A DNA stretch of 64,000 nucleotides from Nostoc sp. ATCC 43529 (GTDB lineage: Bacteria; Cyanobacteriota; Cyanobacteriia; Cyanobacteriales; Nostocaceae): positions 1 to 64,000 of the forward strand of contig LWTK01000052.1 in assembly GCA_003326205.1 (NCBI GenBank), given 5' to 3'. The number at the start of each line of letters is the position of its first letter. Within the stretch, counting starts at the first letter, position 1. The notes under the pieces are model-generated. The model ran no database searches and had not been told where the DNA came from. It saw only the letters and a list, made by a program, of their open reading frames with translations. Shown piece after piece: positions 1 to 7,744 of this stretch. Position numbers and translations under genes: made by a program.

Positions 1-1
1 C

Positions 2-154
2 GATTTTCGGACTGACGTGTTCCAGAATTTGGTCACGAACAGCTGTTTCTATACCTTCAAAAGTTTCAATTTTTGACGATGGCGTGTTTTTATACAAAAT
101 CTTAGCAATTTCTTTTACGTGAGTATCTAAAAGTTTTTTGTCTTCTGGTGTCAT
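2..154 (-). CDS. Transposase-like protein, N-terminal part (cut by window edge)
   Basis: An open frame reads leftward from an ATG at 154 to the window edge, giving 51 residues that begin MTPEDKKLLDTHVKEIAKIL and end with a LEHVSPKI-like stretch. From memory this resembles the start of cyanobacterial ISKra4-type transposases, which often have an MTPE start and a LEHVSP segment near residue 45. The frame has a stop a few codons upstream of a short open stretch before the ATG, so 154 is the only sensible start. The rest of the gene lies outside the window, so integrity and function cannot be judged. The family call is tentative. Confidence 0.45.
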   Translation of the reverse strand, partial: MTPEDKKLLDTHVKEIAKILYKNTPSSKIETFEGIETAVRDQILEHVSPKI

Positions 155-288
155 TGGCTTCGGCTTCTTGAAGATTTCTTTCCATCCTTAATTCTCTCGA
201 ATTAGGCTGTGGAAGTATAGCCCCCCTTTATTCGCGAGTATTCATCGCGAATATATTTTCACTCTCACTCTCTTCTTGCAAAATTGGG

Positions 289-1146
289 ATGCTCCCGACT
301 CAAACAACCTGCTTGCCTATCCTGTCTAGCCAAAACCAGGGTTGGGAAAATATTCTGGTTGAGGAATTCCAACACCCCGCAGGTGAAGGAAGAAGTTATT
401 ACAGCGATGAACATGCAATTTGTCTATCTCTTGCACCCCGTCCAGTGCCTTTGTTGCAAATTCAGGGAGGCAAAACTTATACAGGGCTGTACGGTAAAGG
501 TGACATTTCCATAACCCCTGCAAAAACACCATTTTTTGCCCGTTGGGATCTAGAAGACCATTACTTGCAGATTCGCATTGCGTCTGCTTTTATCCAGAGT
601 GTTGCTAGAGAAACCATTGATACAAATTCCGAACGGCTAGAATTAGTCAGAGAATTCCGGACTCGCGATCGCCACATTGAGTCCATTGCTATGATGCTCT
701 TGTCTGAGCTAAAACAAGAAAATTTAGGCGAAAAACTTTATATTGAATCACTAGCAAATGTCTTGGCTGTGCATTTGCTCAGACAATATTCTGCTATCAA
801 ACCCCGGCTTGCTGTTTACAACGGTGGTTTACCTGAGCGCCAACTACTTCAAGTCTTAGAATACATTGACGCATATCTGCATCAAGACATCAAGCTTGCA
901 GATTTAGCCCAATTGCTAAGTATGAGTCAGTTTCATTTCAGTCATCTGTTCAAACAAGCTATGGGTATTGCTCCCTACCAATATCTGCTTCAACAACGAA
1001 TCGAACGCGCAAAGCAGTTGTTGAAAAAAAGCGATCGCTCAATTATCGAAATTGCTTTAGTCTGCGGTTTCAACAGCCACAGCCATTTAAGTAAACAGTT
1101 TCGGCAAATCACAGGTATGACACCCAAAGCCTATAGGCAAAACTAG
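289..1146 (+). CDS. AraC family transcriptional regulator
   Basis: This 285-residue protein is a DNA-binding transcriptional regulator. The C-terminal third (about residues 185-285) is an AraC/XylS double helix-turn-helix: a first helix pair around LADLAQLLSMSQFHFSHLFK, the spacer GIAPYQYLLQQRIERAKQLL, and the second HTH IIEIALVCGFNSHSHLSKQF followed by the signature GMTPKAYR. The N-terminal part is a sensing region with no recognisable ligand motif. Length is normal for the family. The ATG at 289 gives a continuous N-terminus, although no strong ribosome binding site precedes it. It stands alone between a transposase-like fragment and an array of MITE-like repeats, so its target is unknown. 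Confidence 0.85.
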   Translation: MLPTQTTCLPILSSQNQGWENILVEEFQHPAGEGRSYYSDEHAICLSLAPRPVPLLQIQGGKTYTGLYGKGDISITPAKTPFFARWDLEDHYLQIRIASAFIQSVARETIDTNSERLELVREFRTRDRHIESIAMMLLSELKQENLGEKLYIESLANVLAVHLLRQYSAIKPRLAVYNGGLPERQLLQVLEYIDAYLHQDIKLADLAQLLSMSQFHFSHLFKQAMGIAPYQYLLQQRIERAKQLLKKSDRSIIEIALVCGFNSHSHLSKQFRQITGMTPKAYRQN

Positions 1147-1406
1147 TAGTCTATCGCATTAATTCTGAAAGGTTCGTAGTAAGCACTTTAGTGCTTAAAA
1201 ATCAAGGACTAAAGTCCTTACTACAAACATTTTTTCTCTACAAAATTAATGAGACAGACCACTAGTGGTCTATCGCATTAATTTTGATGAGTTTGTAGTA
1301 AGCACTTTAGTGCTTAAAAATCAAGGACTAAAGTCCTAACTACAAACTTATTTACCTATCATAACTAATGCGACGAACCACTAGTGGTCTGTCCCATTAA
1401 TTTTGA
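1143..1406. repeat. Tandem MITE-like elements with CTAGTGGTC termini
   Basis: Two roughly 123-bp palindromic units (1143-1265 and 1262-1384) lie head to tail and share CTAG boundaries. A third left end runs from 1381. Each unit starts with CTAGTGGTCTATCGCATTAA or a close variant and ends with its reverse complement (TTAATGcGAcagACCACTAG type). The interiors carry two small hairpins (AGCACTTTAGTGCTT and AAGGACTAAAGTCCTT). A related 108-bp copy is at 22933-23040. The rest of the gap to 1560 shows no gene. Confidence 0.85.
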
Positions 1407-1560
1407 GGGGTGAACTTATTCTTAATTTTTCTTTCTTTGCGTTCTTTGCGTCCTTTGCGGTTCGTTTCCCGATCCATATTTTTCACGACTCATTTAGGAT
1501 TGCTATAACACCAATTCAAAACTCAAAATTAATAACACTAAATATCACACCTATTCCCTG

Positions 1561-3006
1561 CTACAAATACTTTTTGATTAAACCACCAATAATTTTAATT
1601 CCATATTCAATATCCTCTGGTCTTTGACAAAAGTTCAAGCGCATCGCTGGATAACCAAGTCCTAGAAAAAATGCAGCGCCACTAGCAATGAGGACATTGT
1701 GTGATAAAGCTTGGGAGCAAATTTCTTGAATGGGTAAATGATTGGGTAAATGAGTCCACAGAAACAAACCGCCCTTGGGAATAGTCCAAGCGATCGCATC
1801 AGGAAAGTAACTCTCCAAGGCTTGCAGCATCAAATTACGACTTTGCAAGTTATTAATACGTAAATGATTTAGGTGACGGCGGTAATATCCTGATGCTAAA
1901 AACTCACTTACTATTGCTTGGGATAACGTAGAAACATGCAAGTCATTAAGTAATTTTTCCTTCACTAAAGGTTGATGATGTTCCCCTGTCACCACCATGT
2001 AACCAACTCTTAGTCCAGGCATTAAGGTTTTTGAAAATGTACTGATGTAAGTCACCAAATTCTGGCGATCGAATGCCTTAATGGGAGGAGGAACGGGTTG
2101 AAATTTTAACCCTTCGTAAGCATTATCTTCCAAAATCAAACACTCATATTGTTGTGCCAACTTTATTAATGCTTGTCGATGGGCTTGGGAAGTTGTAATA
2201 CCCGTTGGATTATGTAAAGTACTGATGGTGTAGATTAATTTTGGTCGGTGAGTTTTGAGATACTGCTCCAGCAAATCTAAATTCATTCCCTCCACAGTCA
2301 TGGGAATTCCTATGACCTTGGCCTGTAAATTTTTGAGAATTCCCAATGCTCCATGATAGGTAGGCGTTTCCACAATTACCCAATCATCTTTTCGCAGGTA
2401 ATATTGCATTGCTAAAGATAAAGCTTGCTGTGAGCCAGTGGTAATAATAATGTCTTCAGTGGAAACTTCTAATCCTTGCTGGATTAACATCTGAGCAATA
2501 AGTTGCCGTAGTAAAAGCTGCCCTTGAGGAAAGTCTTCTCTAAAAAAGGTATCCTTGGTTTTAGCCAATGCTCGTTTAGTCACCCGTTGCAGATTTTCTG
2601 AGATGGAAATAGATGGAAAACCGGAACTGAACTCAATAATGTTTCGTTGTCGTCGAGCTTGAATTGAAGCTGTATATTGCTCAAAAAACGACCCTTCACC
2701 TTGTGAAATAATCACCTCTTGAGAAGGGGCAAAGGTCGAATGCAAGGTGAGGCCAGAGGCGGCCGTTATTGTACGGTTGACAAAATATCCCGAACCCTGG
2801 CGAGCATGTATGAGTCCATCGGCTTCTAAGAGACTATACGCCTCAATCACAGTCAACTTGTTAACTTGAATACTCGTAGACAACGCCCGAATAGAAGGAA
2901 GCTTTTGTCCAGATGGCATTTTGCCAAACTGAATCAAACGACTTAGATGATTGCGGATTTGTAGATATATGGGGGTCGATGAGTGCCGATCTAAGGGTAT
3001 ATTCAC
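1561..3006 (-). CDS. MocR-type GntR/aminotransferase regulator
   Basis: This 481-residue protein fuses a GntR-type winged helix (residues about 5-80, with PIYLQIRNHLSRLI and the LPSIRALS / LTVIEAYSLLEADGL recognition region) to a fold-type I aminotransferase domain. PLP-binding features are visible: HNPTG at 265-269, LEDNAYEG with Asp294 and Tyr297, and the Schiff-base lysine Lys326 in STFSKTLMPGLRVGY. Such MocR proteins act as PLP- or amino-compound-sensing regulators and usually not as enzymes. It is divergent from a small gene and an EamA exporter, the standard arrangement for a MocR protein controlling its neighbour. The 223-bp gap holds three evenly spaced palindromes that are good operator candidates. 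The effector is unknown. Confidence 0.9.
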   Translation of the reverse strand: MNIPLDRHSSTPIYLQIRNHLSRLIQFGKMPSGQKLPSIRALSTSIQVNKLTVIEAYSLLEADGLIHARQGSGYFVNRTITAASGLTLHSTFAPSQEVIISQGEGSFFEQYTASIQARRQRNIIEFSSGFPSISISENLQRVTKRALAKTKDTFFREDFPQGQLLLRQLIAQMLIQQGLEVSTEDIIITTGSQQALSLAMQYYLRKDDWVIVETPTYHGALGILKNLQAKVIGIPMTVEGMNLDLLEQYLKTHRPKLIYTISTLHNPTGITTSQAHRQALIKLAQQYECLILEDNAYEGLKFQPVPPPIKAFDRQNLVTYISTFSKTLMPGLRVGYMVVTGEHHQPLVKEKLLNDLHVSTLSQAIVSEFLASGYYRRHLNHLRINNLQSRNLMLQALESYFPDAIAWTIPKGGLFLWTHLPNHLPIQEICSQALSHNVLIASGAAFFLGLGYPAMRLNFCQRPEDIEYGIKIIGGLIKKYL

Positions 3007-3076
3007 AGTGCAACCCTTCCTTGCCGATGAAATCAGGGACTATAAGCAATAAATATAAGTGATTTTTTCCTGTCTG

Positions 3077-3138
3077 AACTGGTACAGTTAAGTGCAATTT
3101 AACTAGAACAGTTGGAAATACTGCGACTGTACCAGTCT
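3077..3138. promoter_or_regulatory. Triple palindrome, candidate MocR operator array
   Basis: Three related palindromes occur between the divergent genes: AACTGGTACAGTT (3077-3089), AACTAGAACAGTT (3101-3113) and ACTGTACCAGT (3126-3136). Their centres are at 3083, 3107 and 3131, exactly 24 bp apart. The third is the exact reverse complement of the 11-bp core of the first. A degenerate fourth half (CTGTACC) is near 3152. Position and symmetry suggest binding by the adjacent MocR regulator; this is inference. Confidence 0.6.
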
Positions 3139-3229
3139 AAATTCAACAAATCTGTACCTTCTCATTGCAAAGTTGCCAAGGGAATCTAGAAAGTATCTGA
3201 AACTCCATTGAGCTGAGAGAGACTTTTCT

Positions 3230-3457
3230 ATGAAAACAGTTAATAGATGGGTACTACTAAAATCAAAACTTCAAAATGCTTGGCAGAGGTTAGTTATAGC
3301 AATAACAACCAGTTCTCAATTGCAAGTTTGGCAAACCCACCTTGTTAATGGCGATTGCTCTTGGCACGCCTATGACCCGATGACAGGACGTTCTGCTTGT
3401 TTTGGCACTGAAACTGAAATGCGAGTGTGGATTGAAACACAGTATTACACAAGATAG
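3230..3457 (+). CDS. Small conserved-looking protein upstream of EamA exporter
   Basis: A 75-residue protein of unknown function rich in Trp (WVLLKSK, WQRL, VWQTHL, CSWHAYDP). It has no signal peptide or membrane segment. The ATG at 3230 follows a GAGAGA purine run at reasonable spacing. Its stop lies only 9 bp before the EamA start, so the two are probably co-transcribed and both under the divergent MocR regulator. The C-terminal half (SWHAYDPMTGRSACFGTETEMRVWI, shown here only for position about residues 43-68) looks like a compact folded unit rather than random sequence. No family is claimed. Confidence 0.65.
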   Translation: MKTVNRWVLLKSKLQNAWQRLVIAITTSSQLQVWQTHLVNGDCSWHAYDPMTGRSACFGTETEMRVWIETQYYTR

Positions 3458-3466
3458 ATCGGCATA

Positions 3467-4372
3467 ATGCAAAATTCAAATATTCACCGTACCAACCCAG
3501 AAACACTGGGACTAGGTTATGGTTTTTTGGGTGTGTTGGGATTTAGTCTTACCTTACCAGCGACTCGTGTTGCTGTTGCTGACCTCGATCCAACTTTTGT
3601 CGGGTTGGGACGTGCGGTTGTTGCTGGCGTTCTGGCAATGATAGTTTTGTGGGTAACTCGTCAGCCTTTACCACATAGGAAACACTGGGGAAGCTTACTG
3701 ATTGTTACAACAGGGGTGGTTTTGGGGTTTCCATTACTATCAGCTTGGGCAATGCAGCAACTACCAGCGACACGTGGTGCAGTAATTATAGGGCTTATTC
3801 CTTTGGCAACTGCTATTGCTGCCACAGTCAAAGGTAGAGAACGTCCTTCTCTAAAGTTCTGGTTCGCTAGTATTTTCGGTAGTACAACGGTTGTTTTATT
3901 TGCTATTAGCTCAAGTGCTGGACAAATCCAAAGAGAAGATTTGGTTTTGTTGGTTGCAGTAGCCGCAGCTGCCATTGGCTATGCACAAGGAGGACGTTTA
4001 GCTCATATTTTGGGAGGATGGCAAGTTATTTGTTGGGCTTTAGTAATAGCATTTCCGATTTTGGTTATTCCCGTAACATACACAGTATTTCAGCACGAAT
4101 TAGTTGCTTCACCAACTGCTTGGTTGGGTTTTATTTATCTCTGTATTTTTAGTCAGTTCCTAGCTTTTTTTGCTTGGTATCACGGGATGAACATTGGTGG
4201 TGTTGCAAGGGTGAGTCAGATACAGTTACTACAACCATTTTTAACGATTGTGTTCTCTAGACTATTGCTAGGCGAACAAATTACGCCATTGATGCTGATA
4301 GTTTCTGGTATTGTAATTGCGAGCATACTGGTGGGAAAACAGGCATTAATTGAACGTGAATTCGATGTATAG
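3467..4372 (+). CDS. EamA/DMT family transporter
   Basis: A 301-residue integral membrane protein with about ten hydrophobic segments arranged as two repeated halves, the layout of the drug/metabolite (EamA) exporter superfamily. The first half starts GFLGVLGFSLTLPATRVAV and includes LPATRGAVIIGLIPLATAI. The second half ends with PLMLIVSGIVIASILVG. Family members usually export amino acids, nucleobases or other small metabolites from the cytoplasm. It follows the 75-residue gene by 9 bp, and the pair is divergent from a MocR regulator, so the exported compound probably relates to a PLP-reactive amine or amino acid. The substrate is not readable from sequence. Confidence 0.85.
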   Translation: MQNSNIHRTNPETLGLGYGFLGVLGFSLTLPATRVAVADLDPTFVGLGRAVVAGVLAMIVLWVTRQPLPHRKHWGSLLIVTTGVVLGFPLLSAWAMQQLPATRGAVIIGLIPLATAIAATVKGRERPSLKFWFASIFGSTTVVLFAISSSAGQIQREDLVLLVAVAAAAIGYAQGGRLAHILGGWQVICWALVIAFPILVIPVTYTVFQHELVASPTAWLGFIYLCIFSQFLAFFAWYHGMNIGGVARVSQIQLLQPFLTIVFSRLLLGEQITPLMLIVSGIVIASILVGKQALIEREFDV

Positions 4373-4431
4373 GATTTTGACCTCACCCCCAGCTGCTTGA
4401 AGGAGAGGGGAGCAAAAAGCCTAATTTTTCG

Positions 4432-5049
4432 TTACAACATAATCAAACCTAAGCGGACACCAGCCGTCACTGCCTCAGTACGGCTAGAAACACCAAGCTT
4501 TTGAAAAATTGATGAAACATGAAATTTCACCGTATGTTCGGAAATTTGTAGGCGTTTAGCGATCGCTTTATTCCCCAGCCCATAACCCAGCATTCCTAAA
4601 ACCTCCATTTCCCGATGCGTCAAAGTTTGCACGGGGTTAGCTACCACTTTTTCCCGCATCGGCAGCAGTTCCAAAACATCAGGGTGCAGCACTACCAAAC
4701 CAGAAGCCACTGCCTCAACACCTGCAATAATTTCGGCCTCTGTGCTGGTACTAGATAAGATACCTTGGATACCCAAACGGAATGCTGTTTCTAGGTCAAT
4801 ACCATCAATATCCTCAGCGATCGCTATAATTTGCTGTTCTTGAATTAACTGCAATTTTGACCACATTATTTCTGGGTTACTACCTAAATCGAGTAAAACT
4901 ACATCCGGTTGTAATTGCTCAATTTCTTTCGACACCACATCCAAGTCAGATGCACTGGCGACGACTGTCAGACGGGGATTGCTACTCGCTACCGCTGATA
5001 AACCTGCCCGCACCACGGGAGAAGTAGCAACCACAATCACCCGAATCAT
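4432..5049 (-). CDS. LuxR/NarL-type regulator with degenerate receiver domain
   Basis: A 205-residue two-domain regulator. Residues 1-120 form a receiver-like fold: PDVVLLDLG holds the Asp equivalent to the phosphorylation site, but the N-terminal acidic pair is replaced by VVATSPVVRAGL, so ordinary Mg-dependent phosphorylation is doubtful. Residues about 140-205 are a LuxR HTH (LTHREMEVLGMLGYGLGNKAIA, then ISEHTVKFHVSSIFQKLGVSSR). It is the last gene of a three-gene operon: its ATG overlaps the stop of the upstream HtrA-like protease by 4 bp (ATGA), implying translational coupling. It may respond to the protease pair or control it. The target genes are unknown. Confidence 0.85.
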   Translation of the reverse strand: MIRVIVVATSPVVRAGLSAVASSNPRLTVVASASDLDVVSKEIEQLQPDVVLLDLGSNPEIMWSKLQLIQEQQIIAIAEDIDGIDLETAFRLGIQGILSSTSTEAEIIAGVEAVASGLVVLHPDVLELLPMREKVVANPVQTLTHREMEVLGMLGYGLGNKAIAKRLQISEHTVKFHVSSIFQKLGVSSRTEAVTAGVRLGLIML

Positions 5050-5861
5050 GTAGCCTCCACAGCAGTTTGTCCGGTGATGTAAACTACCAATTGCCGCCCA
5101 TTCCGCAGGAGTTGTAATGGAATAGACTTGTCACTTTGATGCAGATATTTAGCCAAGTCATCAGGTCGAGTAAAAGTCCGTCCAGAAACTCCAACTAATA
5201 CATCACCAATTTGTAACCCCGCATTTTTCGCTACACTGCCAGGAAGTATTGATAACACTAGTAAACCTAGAGTGCGTCTGTCTAATACTACTGGTTGCAG
5301 TGTCACTCCTAATTGCAGACGATGACTACTACGTAAAAAGCGGTCAACAGTATTGCTGGGAATCGCCACAGCCAAATTGTTGACAATCATCGTGTTAATA
5401 CCAACCACTCGCCCAAGACAGTCAGCCAAAGGGCCGCCAGAATTCCCAGGATACAGCTGTAAATCTGCCATTACAGTGTGTGGATGATTAGTGTGAATAA
5501 TCCCCATTGTGACTGCACCAGTATCAGCTAAAGGATTTCCCACCGCCAAGACTAGTTCCCCAACTCGTAACTTATCTGAATCACCGATAGTTGCAGTATT
5601 TAAATCCGTGGCGTTAATTTTCAGTGCTGCTAAATCCTGCTGGGGGTCAAAGTGCGATCGCACTGCTGCAAATACTCTACCATCCGATAATTCCACAGTT
5701 GCCCGGTTGCTAGTTGCTACATGGGCATTGGTAATAACCAGCCCGTCAGCTTGCCAGATAACACCAGAACCGACTGCTGTGGCACTAGTTTTAACTTTGA
5801 CTGTGCTTTGACGGAGTTTAGTGGCTACTGCTGACAGTTCCTCATTGAATTGGGTAATCAT
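5046..5861 (-). CDS. HtrA/Deg-like serine protease with PDZ domain (catalytic triad intact)
   Basis: A 271-residue trypsin-like protease of the Deg/HtrA group. The catalytic triad is visible: His47 in ITNAHVA, Asp76 in PQQDLAAL and Ser141 in YPGNSGGPL. A PDZ domain follows at about 180-265 (PGSVAKNAGLQIGDVLVGVSG). There is no signal peptide or transmembrane anchor, unlike most HtrA proteins, so it probably works in the cytoplasm. It sits between a homologue that has lost the catalytic His and Ser (26 bp upstream) and a LuxR-type regulator (4-bp overlap downstream). This suggests a regulated protease module rather than general periplasmic quality control. Confidence 0.9.
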   Translation of the reverse strand: MITQFNEELSAVATKLRQSTVKVKTSATAVGSGVIWQADGLVITNAHVATSNRATVELSDGRVFAAVRSHFDPQQDLAALKINATDLNTATIGDSDKLRVGELVLAVGNPLADTGAVTMGIIHTNHPHTVMADLQLYPGNSGGPLADCLGRVVGINTMIVNNLAVAIPSNTVDRFLRSSHRLQLGVTLQPVVLDRRTLGLLVLSILPGSVAKNAGLQIGDVLVGVSGRTFTRPDDLAKYLHQSDKSIPLQLLRNGRQLVVYITGQTAVEAT

Positions 5862-5887
5862 AATTGCTTTAAATCTGCGGTAATTAT

Positions 5888-6808
5888 TTAATCAACAGGG
5901 CGTTCGCCAATCAGGATGTCTAAATTAACTAATGCGCCGCCTCGAACAAGCTGCACGTTGACGAGTTTACCAATGCGATCGCTATTATTTAGTAGTGCTA
6001 GCACATCATCTGTATCACTCACAGCAATACCATCAAATGTGACTAACACATCCCCCAGCAACAAACCAGCATTATCAGCAGGGCCAGAGGGTTCGACATT
6101 AACAACAATTACCCCCGTGGCTGTGGGTAAATTTAAAGCAGTTTTCAGGTTACTAGGCAAGCGTACAGGCTGCATTCCCACACCCAAATAGCCTCGTGAA
6201 ATATGCCCTTTAGTCAGTAATTGATTAACCACGCGATCGATTGTAGCCGCAGGGATAGTTAAAACTGTACCGCGTCGCCCCGATGTATTCATGCCAACTA
6301 TATAACCAGCTGCATCTACCAGGGGGCCACCTGCAAAACCAGGATAAAAATTGATATCCGGGCGGATGAATTGGTCAATATTACCACCACTCATGCTCCG
6401 CCACGCACCAGTAACTACACTTACTGCTCCCATTGCTGCCCGTAAGTCACCTTGGCTACCCCTTGCCAGTCCTAGTACCAAATGGCCGATTTTGAGATTT
6501 GTCGCATCGCCAATTTGTACCACAGGAAGTTGATGATTTTGCAATTGAAAGACAGCTATATCAGTGCTAGGGTCATGGCCGAGGAAAGAAACTGGTCGAG
6601 TTACTCCATCTGATAGAGTGATAGCGATCTCTTCATAACGCCCAAGTGATTCATCCGAAGTGATAATAATACCGTTGCGCCAATGAATCCCGCTTGGGGA
6701 AATGCGTTTACCAGCGTTGACAGCAACTACAGCACTCCCCGCTTGTTCTACTGTGTCGGCTAAACTGTTAGACAGTGCCAGCAATGAAGACATAAAGTTC
6801 TCCAGCAA
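5888..6808 (-). CDS. HtrA-like pseudoprotease with PDZ domain
   Basis: A 306-residue homologue of the adjacent Deg/HtrA protease. Aligned by eye, the His position (ITNAHVA in the neighbour) reads ITSDESL here, with Glu53 in place of His. The catalytic Ser motif PGNSGGPL reads PGFAGGPL, with Ala159 in place of Ser. Only the Asp (Asp83 in STDIAVF) is kept. The PDZ domain (SGPADNAGLLLGDVLVTFDG) is well preserved, and the frame is intact, so this looks like a maintained non-catalytic paralogue rather than decay. It is the first gene of the operon. A second possible start, Met6 (MSSLLALSN), may be the true one. A role as regulatory partner or substrate adaptor for the active protease is inferred. 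Confidence 0.85.
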   Translation of the reverse strand: MLENFMSSLLALSNSLADTVEQAGSAVVAVNAGKRISPSGIHWRNGIIITSDESLGRYEEIAITLSDGVTRPVSFLGHDPSTDIAVFQLQNHQLPVVQIGDATNLKIGHLVLGLARGSQGDLRAAMGAVSVVTGAWRSMSGGNIDQFIRPDINFYPGFAGGPLVDAAGYIVGMNTSGRRGTVLTIPAATIDRVVNQLLTKGHISRGYLGVGMQPVRLPSNLKTALNLPTATGVIVVNVEPSGPADNAGLLLGDVLVTFDGIAVSDTDDVLALLNNSDRIGKLVNVQLVRGGALVNLDILIGERPVD

Positions 6809-7297
6809 TATTTTGTGATGCTTCTATCGTGCCGTTTTATATCTACAGGTAGCATCAGAAAAATGGAGAGAATTCTACCTAGAAAAATGGCTAGTTATGT
6901 TTAGTTTTGCTTGCTTCACGACTTTAAATGGCTAGTACAGGCACGGCAATGTTTTTTACCAACATATTTGTATCCTAGTTAAAGCTAATCAATATCAGTA
7001 GTCAGCAAACCCGACATAGCCAATACTCCAGATGATAAATGCGATCGCTAGTTTATGGTTATTTTATTCAAACTGACTGCCGATATAAAAAAGAACATTT
7101 TTTTCCGTACATACATTGACTGCTGCTTCTAGCGGTTATTAGCCACAACCGATCGGCTATTTTGGTGTCTCAGCAATTTTACTGTATTCATAATTGAGTT
7201 TGAAAAATTCAATAAATAATCTCGTAATTCTACTATGTTTATCCTGATAAATAGTAGTAACTTTATAGGGGTAACAGATTGATTCAAGGAAATTTCT
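6809..7297. other. Intergenic region, no gene seen
   Basis: This 489-bp AT-rich gap separates the start of the HtrA operon (leftward) from the Mo-nitro_C gene (rightward), so it should hold promoters for both. A HIP1-type site (GCGATCGC) lies near 7041. I see no convincing ORF, RNA gene or strong palindrome. Confidence 0.5.
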
Positions 7298-7588
7298 ATG
7301 ATGAACTTATCAGCAAAAGCTCAATCGAATAATAAATTATTCAATCAGCTACGATATCAGCTTGAAGCTGTAGAAATACATAATGATAAACTTGCCAGAC
7401 TCTTATGTAAAATCATTCCCTCACATTGCCCATTTGAGAGAACTGTTACATTTTTGGGACGGATACTTTTTCGCATTCCACCTTTATGTAAGTTAAACCC
7501 TCTTTATGAAGAAATAATTGGTCTTCGTTTTAGATGTTTGACGTTTTTAGCGGATGAATGTGGTGAAGATGTGACAAAGTACTGTTAA
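7298..7588 (+). CDS. Mo-dependent nitrogenase C-terminal domain protein (PF06967 type)
   Basis: A 96-residue protein with the look of the cyanobacterial Mo-nitro_C family: LARLLCKIIPSHCPFER, then GRILFRIPPLCKLNPLYEEI and GLRFRCLTFLADECGED near the end. Several conserved Cys residues are present. The biochemical role of the family is not established. It is named for a region found at the end of some nitrogenase-associated proteins and is common as small stand-alone proteins in nitrogen-fixing cyanobacteria. The ATG at 7298 follows AGGAAATTTCT, an acceptable ribosome binding site. There are no nif genes in the window. Confidence 0.75.
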   Translation: MMNLSAKAQSNNKLFNQLRYQLEAVEIHNDKLARLLCKIIPSHCPFERTVTFLGRILFRIPPLCKLNPLYEEIIGLRFRCLTFLADECGEDVTKYC

Positions 7589-7744
7589 ATAAATAATTTA
7601 TTAACGAATATTGTTACCAATTTACTAGGGTTAAATAACTGTATCAACATTAGCAATAAGCTTGGTAAAAATTTGCATTAATGAAATATTACTACAGAAA
7701 CCCTATCTCTTAATACTCTGTTTTTGGCGAAGATATTGCTAAAT

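Noticed and set aside
1403-1627. 74-codon ORF overlapping MITE end and MocR gene end
   Set aside because: Composition is that of repeat and AT-rich intergenic DNA, and it overlaps a certain gene on the other strand.
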